In this document: piece after piece, positions 23,372 through 34,557 of the stretch
How positions within the stretch are numbered: position 1 is the first letter of the stretch
How the letters are laid out: every line of letters begins with the position of its first letter
Assembly (NCBI RefSeq): GCF_003573695.1
Contig: NC_039363.1
Location: 130,679,302-130,743,301, forward strand
Direction of reading: 5' to 3'
Length of the DNA stretch: 64,000 nt
Source of the DNA: Papaver somniferum
Taxonomy: Eukaryota > Streptophyta > Magnoliopsida > Ranunculales > Papaveraceae
Notes under the pieces: model-generated
Told to the model about the DNA's origin: nothing
Databases searched by the model: none
The model's input: the letters and a program-made list of their open reading frames with translations, nothing else
Made by a program: the position numbers and the translations under genes

Positions 23372-23716
23372 CTAGAAAAGAACCCAATACCCCACAAGAA
23401 CAAATCAAATCAAACACTTAATCCAAGACCTTTTCCGGTGAGATGTATAAGATCCTAATACTAAGACTTGATCAGTTAATTGGAGGTCACCCACAAAGCG
23501 GTTTTGATTGAATTTGAATAAGACATGAAACTGTGTATTTATAAGAAATGAAATAGAATCCAGCTATAAAACTGAAAACATAAATGGAAACCTAATCGAA
23601 CAAAACTTTTAATCAAACCGAAACTATAAGCATTAATGAGTATTGTGAATTCAAAATAGATTCTGAATCCTAAAGAAGAAACTTTTTCTATCTGGAATTG
23701 GGTTCAGTTGAATTAC
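23372..23716 (-). other. 5'-UTR intron of the F-box gene (inferred)
   Basis: On the minus strand a donor AAAG|GTAATT lies at 23716 and an acceptor CTTTTCTAG|GA ends at 23372. The 345-bp interval is T-rich near the acceptor. The putative first exon upstream (about 23717-23830) is GA-rich (AGAAGAGAAGAGAAGAGGAA). This gene structure fixes the start codon; transcript data are lacking. Confidence 0.6.
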
Positions 23717-23830
23717 CTTTGGTTTCTCACGCTAGTTAGATCTCCCTTTCCTCTTCTCTTCTCTTCTGAACAGAACATGCTTTCACTCCGTCTTCCGACT
23801 TCTCTGTACAAACTGCAACAGATCTCGTAG

Positions 23831-24639
23831 TTCCGAGGAAAGTAAGTTCCCCAAATCTCCAGTCACGTGTTAATGAGCACGAGCACTTGTGGGGCCGGTT
23901 ATAAGAGATAAATCAGTTGGTGTTGCAGTTCATTACTTCATTGTTCTTTGTCCGAAAGAACAGCACCGTTGACCCTTACCCGAGTCTGGTCTAAAACAAA
24001 AATCAGAACTACCCATAATCGCACGGAGATATGAGATGGCTTTTCGCGGGGTCCCGTACTAGTTGGTTTTTTTTTATCCTCTAGTCCATCCTTGTGAGAC
24101 CTGATACTCAAAGATCCAAATATCCCAATTTTAAAACAAGTTAATCCTTTTCTTAGGATTCAGTCCAAAACTAAAATGTTTTGCTTTTTCCCTTTTACAT
24201 AACCGTTTTTTTTTTAAAATTATCCCGAAACGTTCATCTTCTAAATTTCTTCATCTCCAAATCTAAATCTACTCGGGTATGATATATCAGATTTTCCAAG
24301 TAGATTTGGGTTTTGTAATTAGTTTTTCATGTTTTCAATATTATTTGTGATTTCAGGTTTTAGGGTTTGTTTTTTATTTTACTGTTGATATCTCATGGCT
24401 ATTTCATGTCATGTGAGTGTATTTATATGCGCCATTAGTGTAATTTCTTATAGCCTTCTGGCGCTTCAATTGGAATCCGATGATATATTCAAGTATATCT
24501 TCGAAGACAATCAATTTCGGTGTGACGATGATCAAGATTCAATCAAGCAAGAATCAATAACTACTGGAATCGGTTATGATAATGATGTTTAGTGCAAATT
24601 ATCCTTCTTGTGAAGGATTTTCTCTTAATGAAGAAGAAG
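23831..24639. other. Intergenic stretch, likely F-box promoter side, nothing else recognised
   Basis: No repeat or coding signal is convincing. A 65-codon open frame at 24395-24592 has a hydrophobic start but no recognisable family. A promoter for the F-box gene should lie near 23830-24000; no clear TATA box was assigned. Confidence 0.4.
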
Positions 24640-24751
24640 AAGAAAAAGTTTCCAAATAGTGGATGCAGCTTCAAAACACCATCCCTCCAATTACATCGAT
24701 TATTTCCATGATCAACAATTATGTACTTTTGTTATATTACTGATACCAACT

Positions 24752-24764
24752 GGCTCTGATACCA
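24752..24764 (-). other. Primer-binding site, tRNA-iMet type
   Basis: The minus strand reads TGGTATCAGAGCC, the usual initiator-Met primer site of plant Copia elements, 3 bases from the LTR end. A shorter partial copy (TGATACCA) occurs just beside it. Confidence 0.75.
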
Positions 24765-24767
24765 ACT

Positions 24768-25163
24768 TGATATGTATTGATCTCTGTACCTTGGTGATTA
24801 TTATTATAGAGGCGGAATTCAGAATAATAATAGACGAAAATTAGAAAAACAGAACACACTAGAAACCAAATTCGAAGAAAATATCTTCTCTAGATTATGA
24901 ACAAGAAAACTATTACAATTTTCTTTTTGTTACACTCACAATCTCTCTAAACAGTGGATAACCTTAAACTGTTTTGCTAAGCTTGCTTTTACAATAACGA
25001 TTGTCTCACAAACTTATCTCTAGGGATTTGTCTCACAAACCTCCTTTATTTGATCTAGGTGAGTCTGTATCACAAACCACACTATAGATGTCTTAGCGAC
25101 AATAGGTTTGAGTCAGTGATTCGAAGACTTCCTTTCCTCGATCTTGCGTCGTGTATACATTCA
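24768..25163 (-). repeat. Copia-type LTR remnant
   Basis: Delimited by TG and CA: on the minus strand it runs from TGAATGTATACACGACG to CAATACATATCA, 396 bp, with the Met primer site directly downstream. Beyond about 24640 no Copia coding sequence is seen, so the element is truncated. The upstream boundary abuts plastid-like sequence, which suggests the element landed at or in the plastid insert. Confidence 0.6.
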
Positions 25164-25228
25164 GGAATTATGATACTAGTGGAATCGAAGAGACCCGAAT
25201 TCCCGCGGGTATCATATAATTACTTAAC

Positions 25229-26845
25229 TTAGGTACCATAGGAAGAGGCCCGACAAAACCCTTGTACGGCTTCTTCAATTTCTCGATAAAACGAAATATG
25301 GCCAACGGTGGTTCGAATGTATATACAAAGAGTTTCCTTTTTTACACTTCTTACGATTAAATAGTGTCCATAAATCTCATGATAAGTTCCAAAAGAGTCA
25401 TATTGAACTTCGATGGAAACTTCTCTCGATCCAATGACGCGTTGATCTAGTCGCCACTGGAGCCACAAATGACTATCTAAATTTATTTGTTTCTGCCGAT
25501 AAGCTCCAAGTGCATCATAGGAACTACAAAAATAAGGTTCTTTTTCTTTTGTATATTTATAGTTATTATCGTCAATTTTTTCGTTTTGATAGTTTAGGTG
25601 ATTACATGGATTATATATATTTGCACAAATACCTCGACGATTTCCAATCGTTAATACATAGAGTCCCATAAGCATATCTTGGGTTGGTATGGAAATGGGA
25701 TCCCCAATAGCTGGAGACAAGAGATTCATATGAGAAAACATAAGTAAACGAGCCTCCGCTTGAGCCTCTAAATATAAAGGTACATGAACAACCATTTGAT
25801 CCCCATCAAAGTCAGCATTGAACCCCTTACAAACTAATGGATGTAAACAAATAGCACGTCCTTCCACTAAAATGGGGTGGAATTCCTGTATGCCTAATCT
25901 GTGCAGAGTGGGTGCTCTATTCAGCAATACAGGATGCCCTTGCATAACTTCTTGAAGTATTTCCCATACAATAGGTTCTTTTTCCCTTATTTTACTTTTA
26001 GCAACTCCTATGTTTGAAGCAACCTGCTGTCTGATTAGACCACGAATTACAAATGTCTGGAAAAGCTCTGTTGCTATTTCGCGGGGTAATCCACATCGAT
26101 GTAATGAAAGTGAGGGCCCACGACAATTACGGAACGCCCCGAATAATCGACACGTTTACCAAACAAAGTCTCACGAAATCTTCCTTCTTTACCTTCAATT
26201 ACATCTGAAAAAGACTTATAAACTTTATTATGACCATCCCTCATTGGTTGTCCGCGGATCTCATTATCAAGAAGTGTATCCACGACCTCTTGCACTAATT
26301 TTTCTTGACACATAACTAACTTCCCTGGCGTAGATCTACTTGTTGTTAATAGGTCGATAAGAGTATTGTTCCGATAGATAACTCTTCTATAGAGTTCATT
26401 AATATCCGAACTCATCAGTTTACCCCCATCTATTTGAATGATCGGTCTCAATTCGGGGGGAAGGACTGTTAATAGGCACAAAACCATCCATTCTGCTTCC
26501 ACATTTGTTCAAATAAAATGCTTAGCTAATTCCATGCGTCTAACCAAAAAATCCTTTCTTCTTCCAATTTTTCTATCTTCCCATTCATTACCCGTGGGCT
26601 CTTCTTCCCCTAATTCTTTCCATTCTACCAATGAACAATCGATAATAAGTCGCAAATCCAGATCGGCTAATTGTTCTCTGATAGCACTTGCTCCAGTAGA
26701 GATTTCTCTATTTCGAAATGTATCGAAGCCTTGAGTAGTAAAAAAAAGCGGGATGCTGTATTTCCAAGATTGGATTTCATATTCGAATGAACCTCGTAAT
26801 CGTAAGAAAGTAGGTTTTTTAGCTACGGTCCTAGCAAAAGAAAAA
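25229..26845 (-). pseudogene. rpoC1: Plastid RNA polymerase beta' subunit, exon 2 (NUPT copy)
   Basis: Exon 2 encodes most of the beta' catalytic core. The Mg-binding loop [10 protein letters not shown] is intact in the 25229-25945 frame, with [17 protein letters not shown] before it. Upstream, 26074-26502 holds [13 protein letters not shown] and [20 protein letters not shown], and 26509-26845 holds KPTFLRLRG and [13 protein letters not shown]. One frameshift near 26115 (in the [10 protein letters not shown] region) and a stop at about 26509 break the exon. The C-terminus ([10 protein letters not shown]) ends at its normal place. Confidence 0.9.
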
Positions 26846-27511
26846 TTTGGATAGGTTCCTTTATAGTATAGGATTTCCCCCCTTAAAAATAGGACGCGAG
26901 GGTTTCCTCTCATCCGGCTCAAGTAGGTACATCAAATAAGGGTTTCTCGTTTAAATTTTTTTTATAGAAAACCCCCAACGTTCTACTCCTTACTCAAGTT
27001 CCCAATCAGAACCAACCAACATTTCAATGAAATGAAATGTAAAATTATTGAGTAGTCTACCTCCCTTCGAATGTCAAATCCCTTTTTAAAGAATACCTTG
27101 GAACTCATAAGGGATTTACTTGTCTATGTATCATTCCATTCGATCTTTTAGGCCCCTACTTAACCTCGACGGTTATGACATGATGCCCTTAAAGCCTATA
27201 CGCGATGAATAGGCCCTTGTAACCATGTCATATTTGCTTACTATAACATAATTTCTTTCTAAAAGAAATGGAATGGCTAATTCCACGAAAGAAGTCTTTT
27301 TCACGAGGTACAACTAGCAATTCCTATTTTTCTGTTACGGAATCGACCATAGATCAATTCCCTTTTTTGTAGTATTAAATACATCCATAATTCTGAGCTT
27401 CATGTTACGCCTACCACGAGACATGTTAGAGTAAGGGAATCCCAATCGGAGTGAATGGGATGACAGTTTCTTAGTCCCAATTTGTAAATAAGAATTTTGA
27501 TCAAATCACAC
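26846..27511 (-). other. rpoC1: rpoC1 group II intron (NUPT copy)
   Basis: The intron starts GTGTG after the exon 1 end (LEGLVYCD) and runs to the FSFAR start of exon 2. At about 670 bp it is close to usual plastid length. Confidence 0.75.
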
Positions 27512-27598
27512 ATCGCAGTATACTAGGCCTTCTAATTCTTTAAGAGGTTTATCTAAAAGATTCGCGATATAATTAGGAAGATGTTTCAAGTACCACAC
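27512..27598 (-). pseudogene. rpoC1: rpoC1 exon 1, downstream fragment
   Basis: Encodes [20 protein letters not shown] and on to LEGLVYCD. It joins directly to the fragment at 45863-46233 once the 18.3-kb retrotransposon and one copy of its CACAC target duplication (27594-27598) are removed. Confidence 0.9.
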
Positions 27599-27881
27599 CG
27601 TGGATGGGGAAAAAAGGTTTGCTGGTTTTTTAGGAAATGAGGGAATCACTGTGCGATGGAGATTCCTCGAACCGAGCGAACTTCCTAACCTCACAAAGAT
27701 GCACCACTACAAAGGGGGTGCTTAGATTCTGGAAATAAATCTGAATGACTCCGGCCTAAACCAAGACAATGGCCGTTCCAGAATCAATTCGATCGCCAAG
27801 AGGGAGATGGGTTGATCTGTAGGAGGGAAGCCGAGAATCGTGTGGGATCAGTGATGATCGAGGATTGTGGGTGTAGGAGTA

Positions 27882-28079
27882 ATTGCTCAATTCGACGGAT
27901 TACTGAATATTGATCTAACTAATCAATATTCGAGCAATTGAGCAAGTATTGCTTAATTCGACGGATTACTGAATATTGATTAGTTGGATCAATATTCGAG
28001 AAATTGAGCAAGTATTGCTCAATTCGACGGATTACTGAATATTGATTAGTTGGATCAATATTCGAGCAGTTGAGCATGT
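27882..28079. repeat. Three 66-bp tandem units in the left LTR
   Basis: Units begin ATTGCT(C/T)AATTCGACGG at 27882, 27948 and 28014, with a partial fourth at 28080. Each unit contains two inverted repeats, GAATATTGAT/ATCAATATTC and ATTGAGCAA-GTA-TTGCTCAAT (spanning the unit joint). Confidence 0.85.
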
Positions 28080-29543
28080 ATTGCTCACTTTAGCAAATTA
28101 CTAATATTAATTAAAATATTTATAGACTATCAAATATCATATAATTAATCCAGACGATGATTGCTGAATCAACATAAATCTATTTAGCGTTTGAACTGCT
28201 CAGAAAGATGATTTGTTGAGCGTTTGTTCGAAACCCTAAATTTTGGTCGACTGCTCATTAATTGACGAATTGCTGAAAATAGGTCATGAGCGAAGGAGGA
28301 ACCGACCACATGGGATGATGGGCGTCCATGTGATGCCCAATTGCTCGAGTGAGCGTGTACCAGGGTCGTGATTTGACCGGTTGGTGAAGGAATGGCGATT
28401 AAATGGGTTTCATCATTTATTGAAATAGTGCTCAATTGAGCATTAGGTGAAAAAAAAAACTAATTTATGGAGAAGTGAGGGACCGACCATGATGTTATGA
28501 AACCGTCCCTTGGAGGTGTGGGACCGCTGGTGAGCGTTTGCACAAACTCTGAGTTGATTGTGAAGAGTTTGGACCCAATACGAGAAATTACGCAAATTAG
28601 GTCAGAAGTGTGAAAACGTGTGGGACCGGATTTGTGCAAGCCCTAGGGACGACCCTGGTTGGTCAAGAGGGCATGCACATGTTACCATGGTGTCCGTGTT
28701 TCCATACTGAGAGTTTCATCATTTTCTGATCTGCGTTCGCGCAACATAGTGAATTTTCAGAAGAGTTTCATCTTGACTGGAAATTCTTGATTTTTGTTGG
28801 GATGAGCATGTATGCTCAATTGATCAATATTTTGTGAATATTTAAATAGAAATATTTTAATATTTCTTCGTGAGTAGCCTAGTCGGTCTTGTGACCATGT
28901 TGACTTTTGGCTTTTTCATGGTTTGCGCAATATTTGAGAAAATATGGAGAAACCATGATTTTTGCTAAAACTGGAGAGTTTCACAAGATGAGAAAATAAC
29001 AATTTATGAAAGATTAGGGATTGCAAGGTGTGGGACCGTCCACGGCTAGGGCATGGCCGGACGGCTATGTTTCTCGGTCCCACAACACCTTTCCCTATTT
29101 TATTATTATTTTTGTGAAACTATACAGAATTTGGGAAAACCACCAAAATATGGAGAAACCATGAGTTTTACTCAAACAAGGAAAGTTGCTGAGATGGAGG
29201 AGTCTTCATGAGTTTATGAAAACAATAAAATAAAAAAAAGTAATGGAGGAAGCATGGGACCGGCCACGGCTAAGGCACGACCAGCCGTCTGTGGGCCCGG
29301 CCCATGGGCGCTTCTCCATTATTTTAATATTATTCTCTCTCTTGTTTTGTGCGGGATTCCTCATGTGTCCACATTTTGGATGCGCGTTCGAGCATCGTGG
29401 TCGAGTACACTTGCACCATTATTTTGGGGCTTACTCAGTGGTAGTCCAGATGCCCGGTTGTTGAGTATTTATTACTAATTTATGAATTTTAGTGGAAAAT
29501 AATTCATGAAACTGAGCAATAAAATGAATAGTTGTTTATTATT

Positions 29544-29880
29544 AATTCATAGGATCAGCTGTGGATTCGACTACGAATTCAGAATAATAAAACAAGCATT
29601 ACCACCCTATGAGATTGTAGATTCGACCATAGAATCGGAGTAATTAAAGTTATCTATCACTATTTCATGAGATCAGCTGTGGATTCGATCATGAAATCGG
29701 AGTAATGAGATAGTACAGTTGTTTTATTTCCATTCTATGAGATCAAGCCGTGGATTCGATCATAGAATATGAGCAATTATTATTGCCATTCCATGGGATC
29801 AGGCCGTGGATTCGACCATGGAATATGATCAATTGTTATTGCCATTCCATGGGATCAGGCCGTGGATTCGACCATGGAAT
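29544..29880. repeat. Array of hairpin units with compensating stems, left LTR
   Basis: Six units share a loop like GATCAG.CGTGGATTCGA but have different matching stems: AATTCATAG/CTACGAATT (29544-29579), a weak 5-bp stem (about 29607-29632), ATTTCATGA/TCATGAAAT (29662-29697), ATTCTATGA/TCATAGAAT (29732-29768), and ATTCCATGG/CCATGGAAT twice (29788-29824, 29844-29880). The right LTR has the same array at 44977-45313. Confidence 0.8.
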
Positions 29881-30429
29881 AAGAGCAATAATAGATTATT
29901 CTGGGAGTTCAGTAGTGAATGTCACGGCAGAATTAACCTATTGCAGAAAAGATGTTAGCCAGTTAAAGCGTCACATCTATTATGAATGGTGCATAGTCAG
30001 GGAGTCACGATGTTGTTTACGACCTGAAGGCGTTAGTGTTCTCAATCTATGGAGAACCGCCTGAATCTATGTACAGTCTCTCCACATAATCAGGGAACGG
30101 TAAGTGTCACCGACGTCCTGAAGGTGTCCTCCGCCCAACTATTCTTCTATGTGGAGGTGGGTCTCTCTCCTGCAGTCAGGGAATAGTGAGTATCACCGAC
30201 GTCCTGAAGGCGTTAAGCTCTCAATCTACGGAGAACCTCCAAAATACGTTATTCTGCATAGAGGTCACGACGAAATGCAAGGGATCGAATGCTCAGCTAG
30301 TGGAGGCTTTTCGAAAACATATTCATCATGGCTTCGTAAAATATGAATCGTTGCATGCCTGAAAGCCGTGTCAAAAACATGCCTCATGATTTTACGGTTT
30401 TTCCATTTGTTGAAAATCCACCATCTACA

Positions 30430-30445
30430 TTAAGTCCCCTGTTTA
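30430..30445 (-). promoter_or_regulatory. 3' polypurine tract of the Ty3-type element
   Basis: On the element strand AAACAGGGGACTTAA directly precedes the LTR start TGTAGATGG. This is the expected plus-strand primer for reverse transcription. Confidence 0.7.
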
Positions 30446-31030
30446 GTGAGGAACAATTATGTTCCACAGTAAGCATTAAATGGTGATTTTCAGTCGACGA
30501 GATCAGTGGTTGAACTCAGTCTACAAAGGTAGTTTCAGAATCCTCGATTTACCCCAATGATGTCATGTACGAGCAAATGCACGGATGAGGACCCTGATAG
30601 TAAGATAAAGTGTAATCCCGTGAGCGTGGAGGGATGAGGCACTGCTGATTTGATTTGGTCGGTTGGACGTCCAGTTTTGGTCAGTTTAACGTTTACGGGC
30701 TCGACCCCAAAAGGAAATCCTTGTTTTAAGAACAAGCGTTTATTCATTAGTTTAAGAAACAAACCAAATCATGAAAACCAAAATTTTAAATATGTAAGAT
30801 TTCACAAAGTGTATAAACCCTCATTTCAAAGGTGGATGCTCGTACGAGAGAAAAGTTTTTTTTTTTTTGAATACACGTGCGTCTGTTAGTAATAAAATTT
30901 TGTCTATGATCTTTCATGAAAATTTTTATTTTTGAAAATATACTCTCGTTTCAAAGACGGAGGTTCACGAGAGGGACCAAGAAAATACATATTTTCAAAG
31001 TTACGTGAGTTTCATGTTATATATTTTTGT

Positions 31031-31375
31031 AAAATCAATGTTTTGATTTTGAACAACTATTGAAAGTAGACAATTATTCACGATGAAATAGTATTTGTAT
31101 GTGAGTTTTCGCAATTGTAGAATGGACGTCTGTCCAATTTTCGAAAAACCAGTGGATGTTCACTCAGTAAAAATTTACGAGGGTTGTTCACGGTTTTATA
31201 AAAATCAATTTATGATTTTTGAGCAATTGCTGAAAGCATACAATTGTATACGTGATGACATAATGTATGTATGAGTTTGACGATTTTATATTGTATGTAC
31301 ACCTGTAGAAAATCAGCGAATGTTCACATGAAAGGTTATGTGAATTATTCATAGTTTCATGAAAAGTCAGGTGTT
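31031..31375. repeat. Two diverged 170-bp tandem units before the 3' LTR
   Basis: AAAATCAAT begins both units (31031 and 31201), followed by TGATTTT(T)GA(A/G)CAA and later GTATG(T)GAGTTT..CG. Further related pieces (CATTTCAAAGGTGGATGCTC and TCGTTTCAAAGACGGAGGTT) occur at about 30822-30970. This part of the retrotransposon interior (30446-31600) has no coding signal. Confidence 0.6.
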
Positions 31376-31600
31376 GACTTTAAATAATGAACTTTGCTCG
31401 TCTTGGCAAGTTTGAAGAAGCGAGCAAGTTTTTTGAGGTTTTTACGTTATTATCACTAAGATCGTGAAACCGTAAATAGGTAAGAGTTGAGGATTACCAT
31501 TTTTGTTGCGTGTTTGTGAGCACCTTTATTCCATGATTCATTTTTTTGTCAAATCCTGCGCTTTGTATGAATGATGTGCTGAAATAGCCACTTTGCAAGA

Positions 31601-32290
31601 ATGACTGATTCTCAGGATGATACTTCCAAAGATGGTGTTTCTAGAGATGACATCTTTATGGATGAAACTTTAAGAAATGGTACCTCTGGGACCTCTGAGT
31701 GATGGTGAGAGATCTTTCATACTGAGTTAGTTATTTCATTAGCTTTACCCCAGGATGATCGTATTGTGAAATTCTGGATCAATGTAGACTCCACGGAGGA
31801 AGAAAGTCTACGGGAGCGGAGAACCCAGAAGTAAGGACTACAGGAGGTTAGCAAATGACGTGCAGTCCCCAGCCGTTTCTTTGGTGAGTTGTTAGCGCTC
31901 CTTGTGTCATGACTTTGACCGTGCAATTAAGATCACGAGACCAAGGTTTGTTATTTCTTTTCATACTTTTTCTCCATCGGTTGACGGTCTTCAACTTGTT
32001 CCCGGCCAAACAATTCAGGAATTTGATGAAGAAATCGATGTAAGTATCTCTTTCGTGTAGGTGATTGTGGCATCTCCTTGAATGAAATAATAATAATTGT
32101 TGTTGATGAATCCAGGAAGAAATCATTGTAGATAAGCAGCACGTTGATGAAGCGTGCTCTTCTTTGGGATATGGGAATATGGAGAATTCCCGAAATCCCA
32201 AACCGAATGGAGATAGCGGTGTTGCCAATGGATATTCCAACATTGCCAAGCCTTCAAATGATTTAGATACTCCCATAGTAAGCATATCTC
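31601..32290 (+). other. Plus-sense, intron-bearing open segments inside the Ty3 element (possible captured gene)
   Basis: Three open pieces lie on the strand opposite to the retrotransposon: MTDSQDDTSKDGVSRDDIF (from about 31601), PQDDRIVKFWINVDSTEEES (about 31749-31835), and, across a GTAAGT donor (32040) and a CAG|GAAG acceptor (about 32117), a stretch beginning EEIIVDKQHVDEACSSLGYG and ending before a GTAAGC at about 32279. The splice-like signals and acidic coding look fit a host gene fragment taken up by the element. No family is recognised, and there are stops between pieces. Confidence 0.35.
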
Positions 32291-32981
32291 ATGTAATATC
32301 TTCACAGAAGTATGAAATTGCTGATTTGTGAATGAATGAATGAATGAGAATCCATGTGAGCATACGAGTAATTTTGCTGAAATACGTCACCAGAAAATTT
32401 CAGACTTCAGCCTTTTAACCAAAACACCATAGAATCTTCGTTCGAAGTGGGATTTTCGCGATCTGCATATGTATCTTCAAGCCCAGAAAATTTCCAAGCT
32501 TTATCGAAGAAGCTTTTTGAGTTTTGAGCATGTTTAGGGCATGAAAAAGGGCGATACAGTAAACTTCCAGGAGACTTTCAGAACTTTTTCAGATTGTATG
32601 TTGATGTTGTCCAATGTGTTGGCCACATCTCTTTGCTCGTTTCTTCAATTGCTTTGAATTTTGGATATGTTGTAGGACATCCATATGAAGAGAATGGTAT
32701 ATGACCCATACCTAGATTCTTCACCAATTGCTCCCAGCTCGTTGGTTTGTACAGGACAGTGTAAAATCATCTCAGACGAGCCTGCTGTAAAACACTCATG
32801 TTGTGTTTTTATACCATTCGCTTGTGTCTTGAACAGTTGGTGAAGGATGTCATTGATTCATTTGAGATCAGGACCCCTTGATTGACACATGAGTGTGGTG
32901 CTTGCAGTGTCATCTTGTTTCTGTTAGTCGCAGAAACATCACTTCTGAAACCTTGGTCACGGGACCATAACTGAGGTTGAT

Positions 32982-34427
32982 TGATAGGGTGTAGAATACA
33001 TCCTATTTATTATCTATTGTTTATGCTTTCTCTGCTATTTTTCTTGTAAATTATGTATTTTACGCGTGTTTTGAGTTTTATAGCTACTTTGGAGTCACGC
33101 AGAAGAACAGAAGAAGAAATCATCCAAATTGAGCGACAAGGGCAAATTAGTCATTTCAGAGGCGAACACAATTCAGAGCCAGTAAGATTGAGCTGACTCG
33201 GCTAACTCCCTTCCTTGACCCAGCTGACTAACAGAAGACCGTTAGATTGACAGTTAAACATAACGGTACCGGACGGAATAGTCTGTCAGCGGCGATGAAG
33301 ATTCCAGCGACCGGCAGGAAGCTTTCCGGTGTCGTATTCCGTTGGAACCAGTGAAGTTCCGGTGACTCAATTAATGAAGAATTTTCTAAACTCATGGGTT
33401 TGAACAATTGGGCTTGGATTTGGAAAGAGAAGATGGAAGATTTGAGAAAGACTTGGATTTGGTAGTTGAGCTACAAAGGGAAAGTGGTGTTATTATGGAA
33501 TGAGGATTCTATTCCTAAGAGGATTGCTAGGAAATTGAAGCCTATAAATAGAGAAGTTCTCTACACAAATTTTACACACCTTTTACACACACAACACTTC
33601 TCTTTTCTTAATTCTTTGTGTGAACTCCTTAGCATGAGTAGCTAATTTTATTGATTGAGGATGAATTCCTAGTTCTTAACATGTTTTGAGTTTTGTTTTA
33701 AATCTACTTTGAAGTTTTCACATGATTATCGTTTGTTTGTACTAATAGGAATGTTTATACATTCATGGTTGATTGATAGGTCGTTTAGGATGCATACTAA
33801 ATTGATTTGTTAATTGATCTAAAGCTAGTAAAAGTTAGGGGATAAGTAATCGTTTCTTGACTCTTTACACAAGTAAAAAACACGAGATCTTGCGGAGGGA
33901 TTCCGTGGAGCAATTGTGTGTGGAAACAACGTTAGCAAGTAGACCTTGAGCTAAGAGTCTAACTACTAATATCAACCTAATAAATTCATAAATCTTAATG
34001 CGTTTAACTAAATTACATCTTGAGTGAGCTAATACTAGGTGGTTTGGTGAATAGAATCCGGTAGTCGAGAACTTCCGTATCCGGTGATACTAGGGATTTA
34101 GGGGTTTAGCACTGAGCTAGCTGCTTAACCTACGGTTGGTGATAATCTGTGACTAATAACATGTGGATGAAAAACATAACTTGAATCATTGTTTTGCAAC
34201 GAAGAAGGATTCCTTGATCTAATCTCTCTTATTGATTTCAACTTTATCTTTTTAATTGTTTTGTTTATTCTTTTACTTTATAAAATCTAAACCCCTCCTT
34301 TTTTTGTGACATTATAAGACAACTAAAACCTCTTGCTCCTCGTGGGAACGGTCCTTACTATCGCTATACTACTTGTTAATTAGTGAGAAAAATATTAATT
34401 AATTTGTTGTGGTTACGACAAGCATCA
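32982..34427 (+). repeat. 5' LTR of the nested element
   Basis: Runs TGATAGGGTGTAGAATACAT to ...AAGCATCA, 1446 bp. A TATA-like CCTATAAATAG at about 33540 followed by cDNA-like leader sequence is a fair candidate for the element promoter; the same block is in the 3' LTR near 38047. Confidence 0.9.
33540..33551 (+). promoter_or_regulatory. Candidate TATA box in the nested element LTR
   Basis: CCTATAAATAGAG lies in the middle of the LTR with CTCTACACAA about 20 bases on, a usual spacing for a plant transcription start. It is conserved in the other LTR. Inferred only. Confidence 0.5.
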
Positions 34428-34432
34428 AATTT

Positions 34433-34451
34433 TGGCGCCGCTGCCGGGGAG
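34433..34451 (+). other. Primer-binding site, tRNA-Asp type
   Basis: TGGCGCCGCTGCCGGGGAG begins 5 bases after the LTR and differs from the usual plant tRNA-Asp site (TGGCGCCGTTGCCGGGGA) at one position. Confidence 0.85.
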
Positions 34452-34557
34452 GCGGGGAGCAGCGGAGCAGCTTTAGTTGTTTTTTTATTTTATTTTCGTT
34501 TTGTTTTTGCTTCTAATTTTTTTTTTCTAGAATTTTTATTTCAGGTACCAGTTTTCC

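Larger units (their letters stand above)
27599..30429 (-). repeat. 3' LTR of the Ty3-type element (2831 bp)
   Basis: Matches the right LTR over its whole length apart from a gap of about 0.5-0.6 kb (bases present at about 42560-43140 but not here) and fewer 66-bp units. Open frames inside (for example 29243-29478) are shadows of repeat sequence. Confidence 0.85.

Noticed and set aside
24395..24592. Small secreted protein frame (MAISCHVSVFICAISV...)
   Set aside because: No family, no neighbours in frame, and its length is expected by chance.
27882..28085. CRISPR-like array
   Set aside because: The 66-bp units follow each other without spacers, sit in a eukaryotic LTR, and recur in the partner LTR.
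29243..29478. Overlapping frames in the Ty3 LTR, also at 44653-44897
   Set aside because: They repeat because the LTR repeats; frames shift between copies and differ by frame-breaking indels.
31848..32285. 145-residue minus-strand frame in the Ty3 interior as pol
   Set aside because: No RT, RNase H or integrase motif; the plus strand has the better splice and coding signals.
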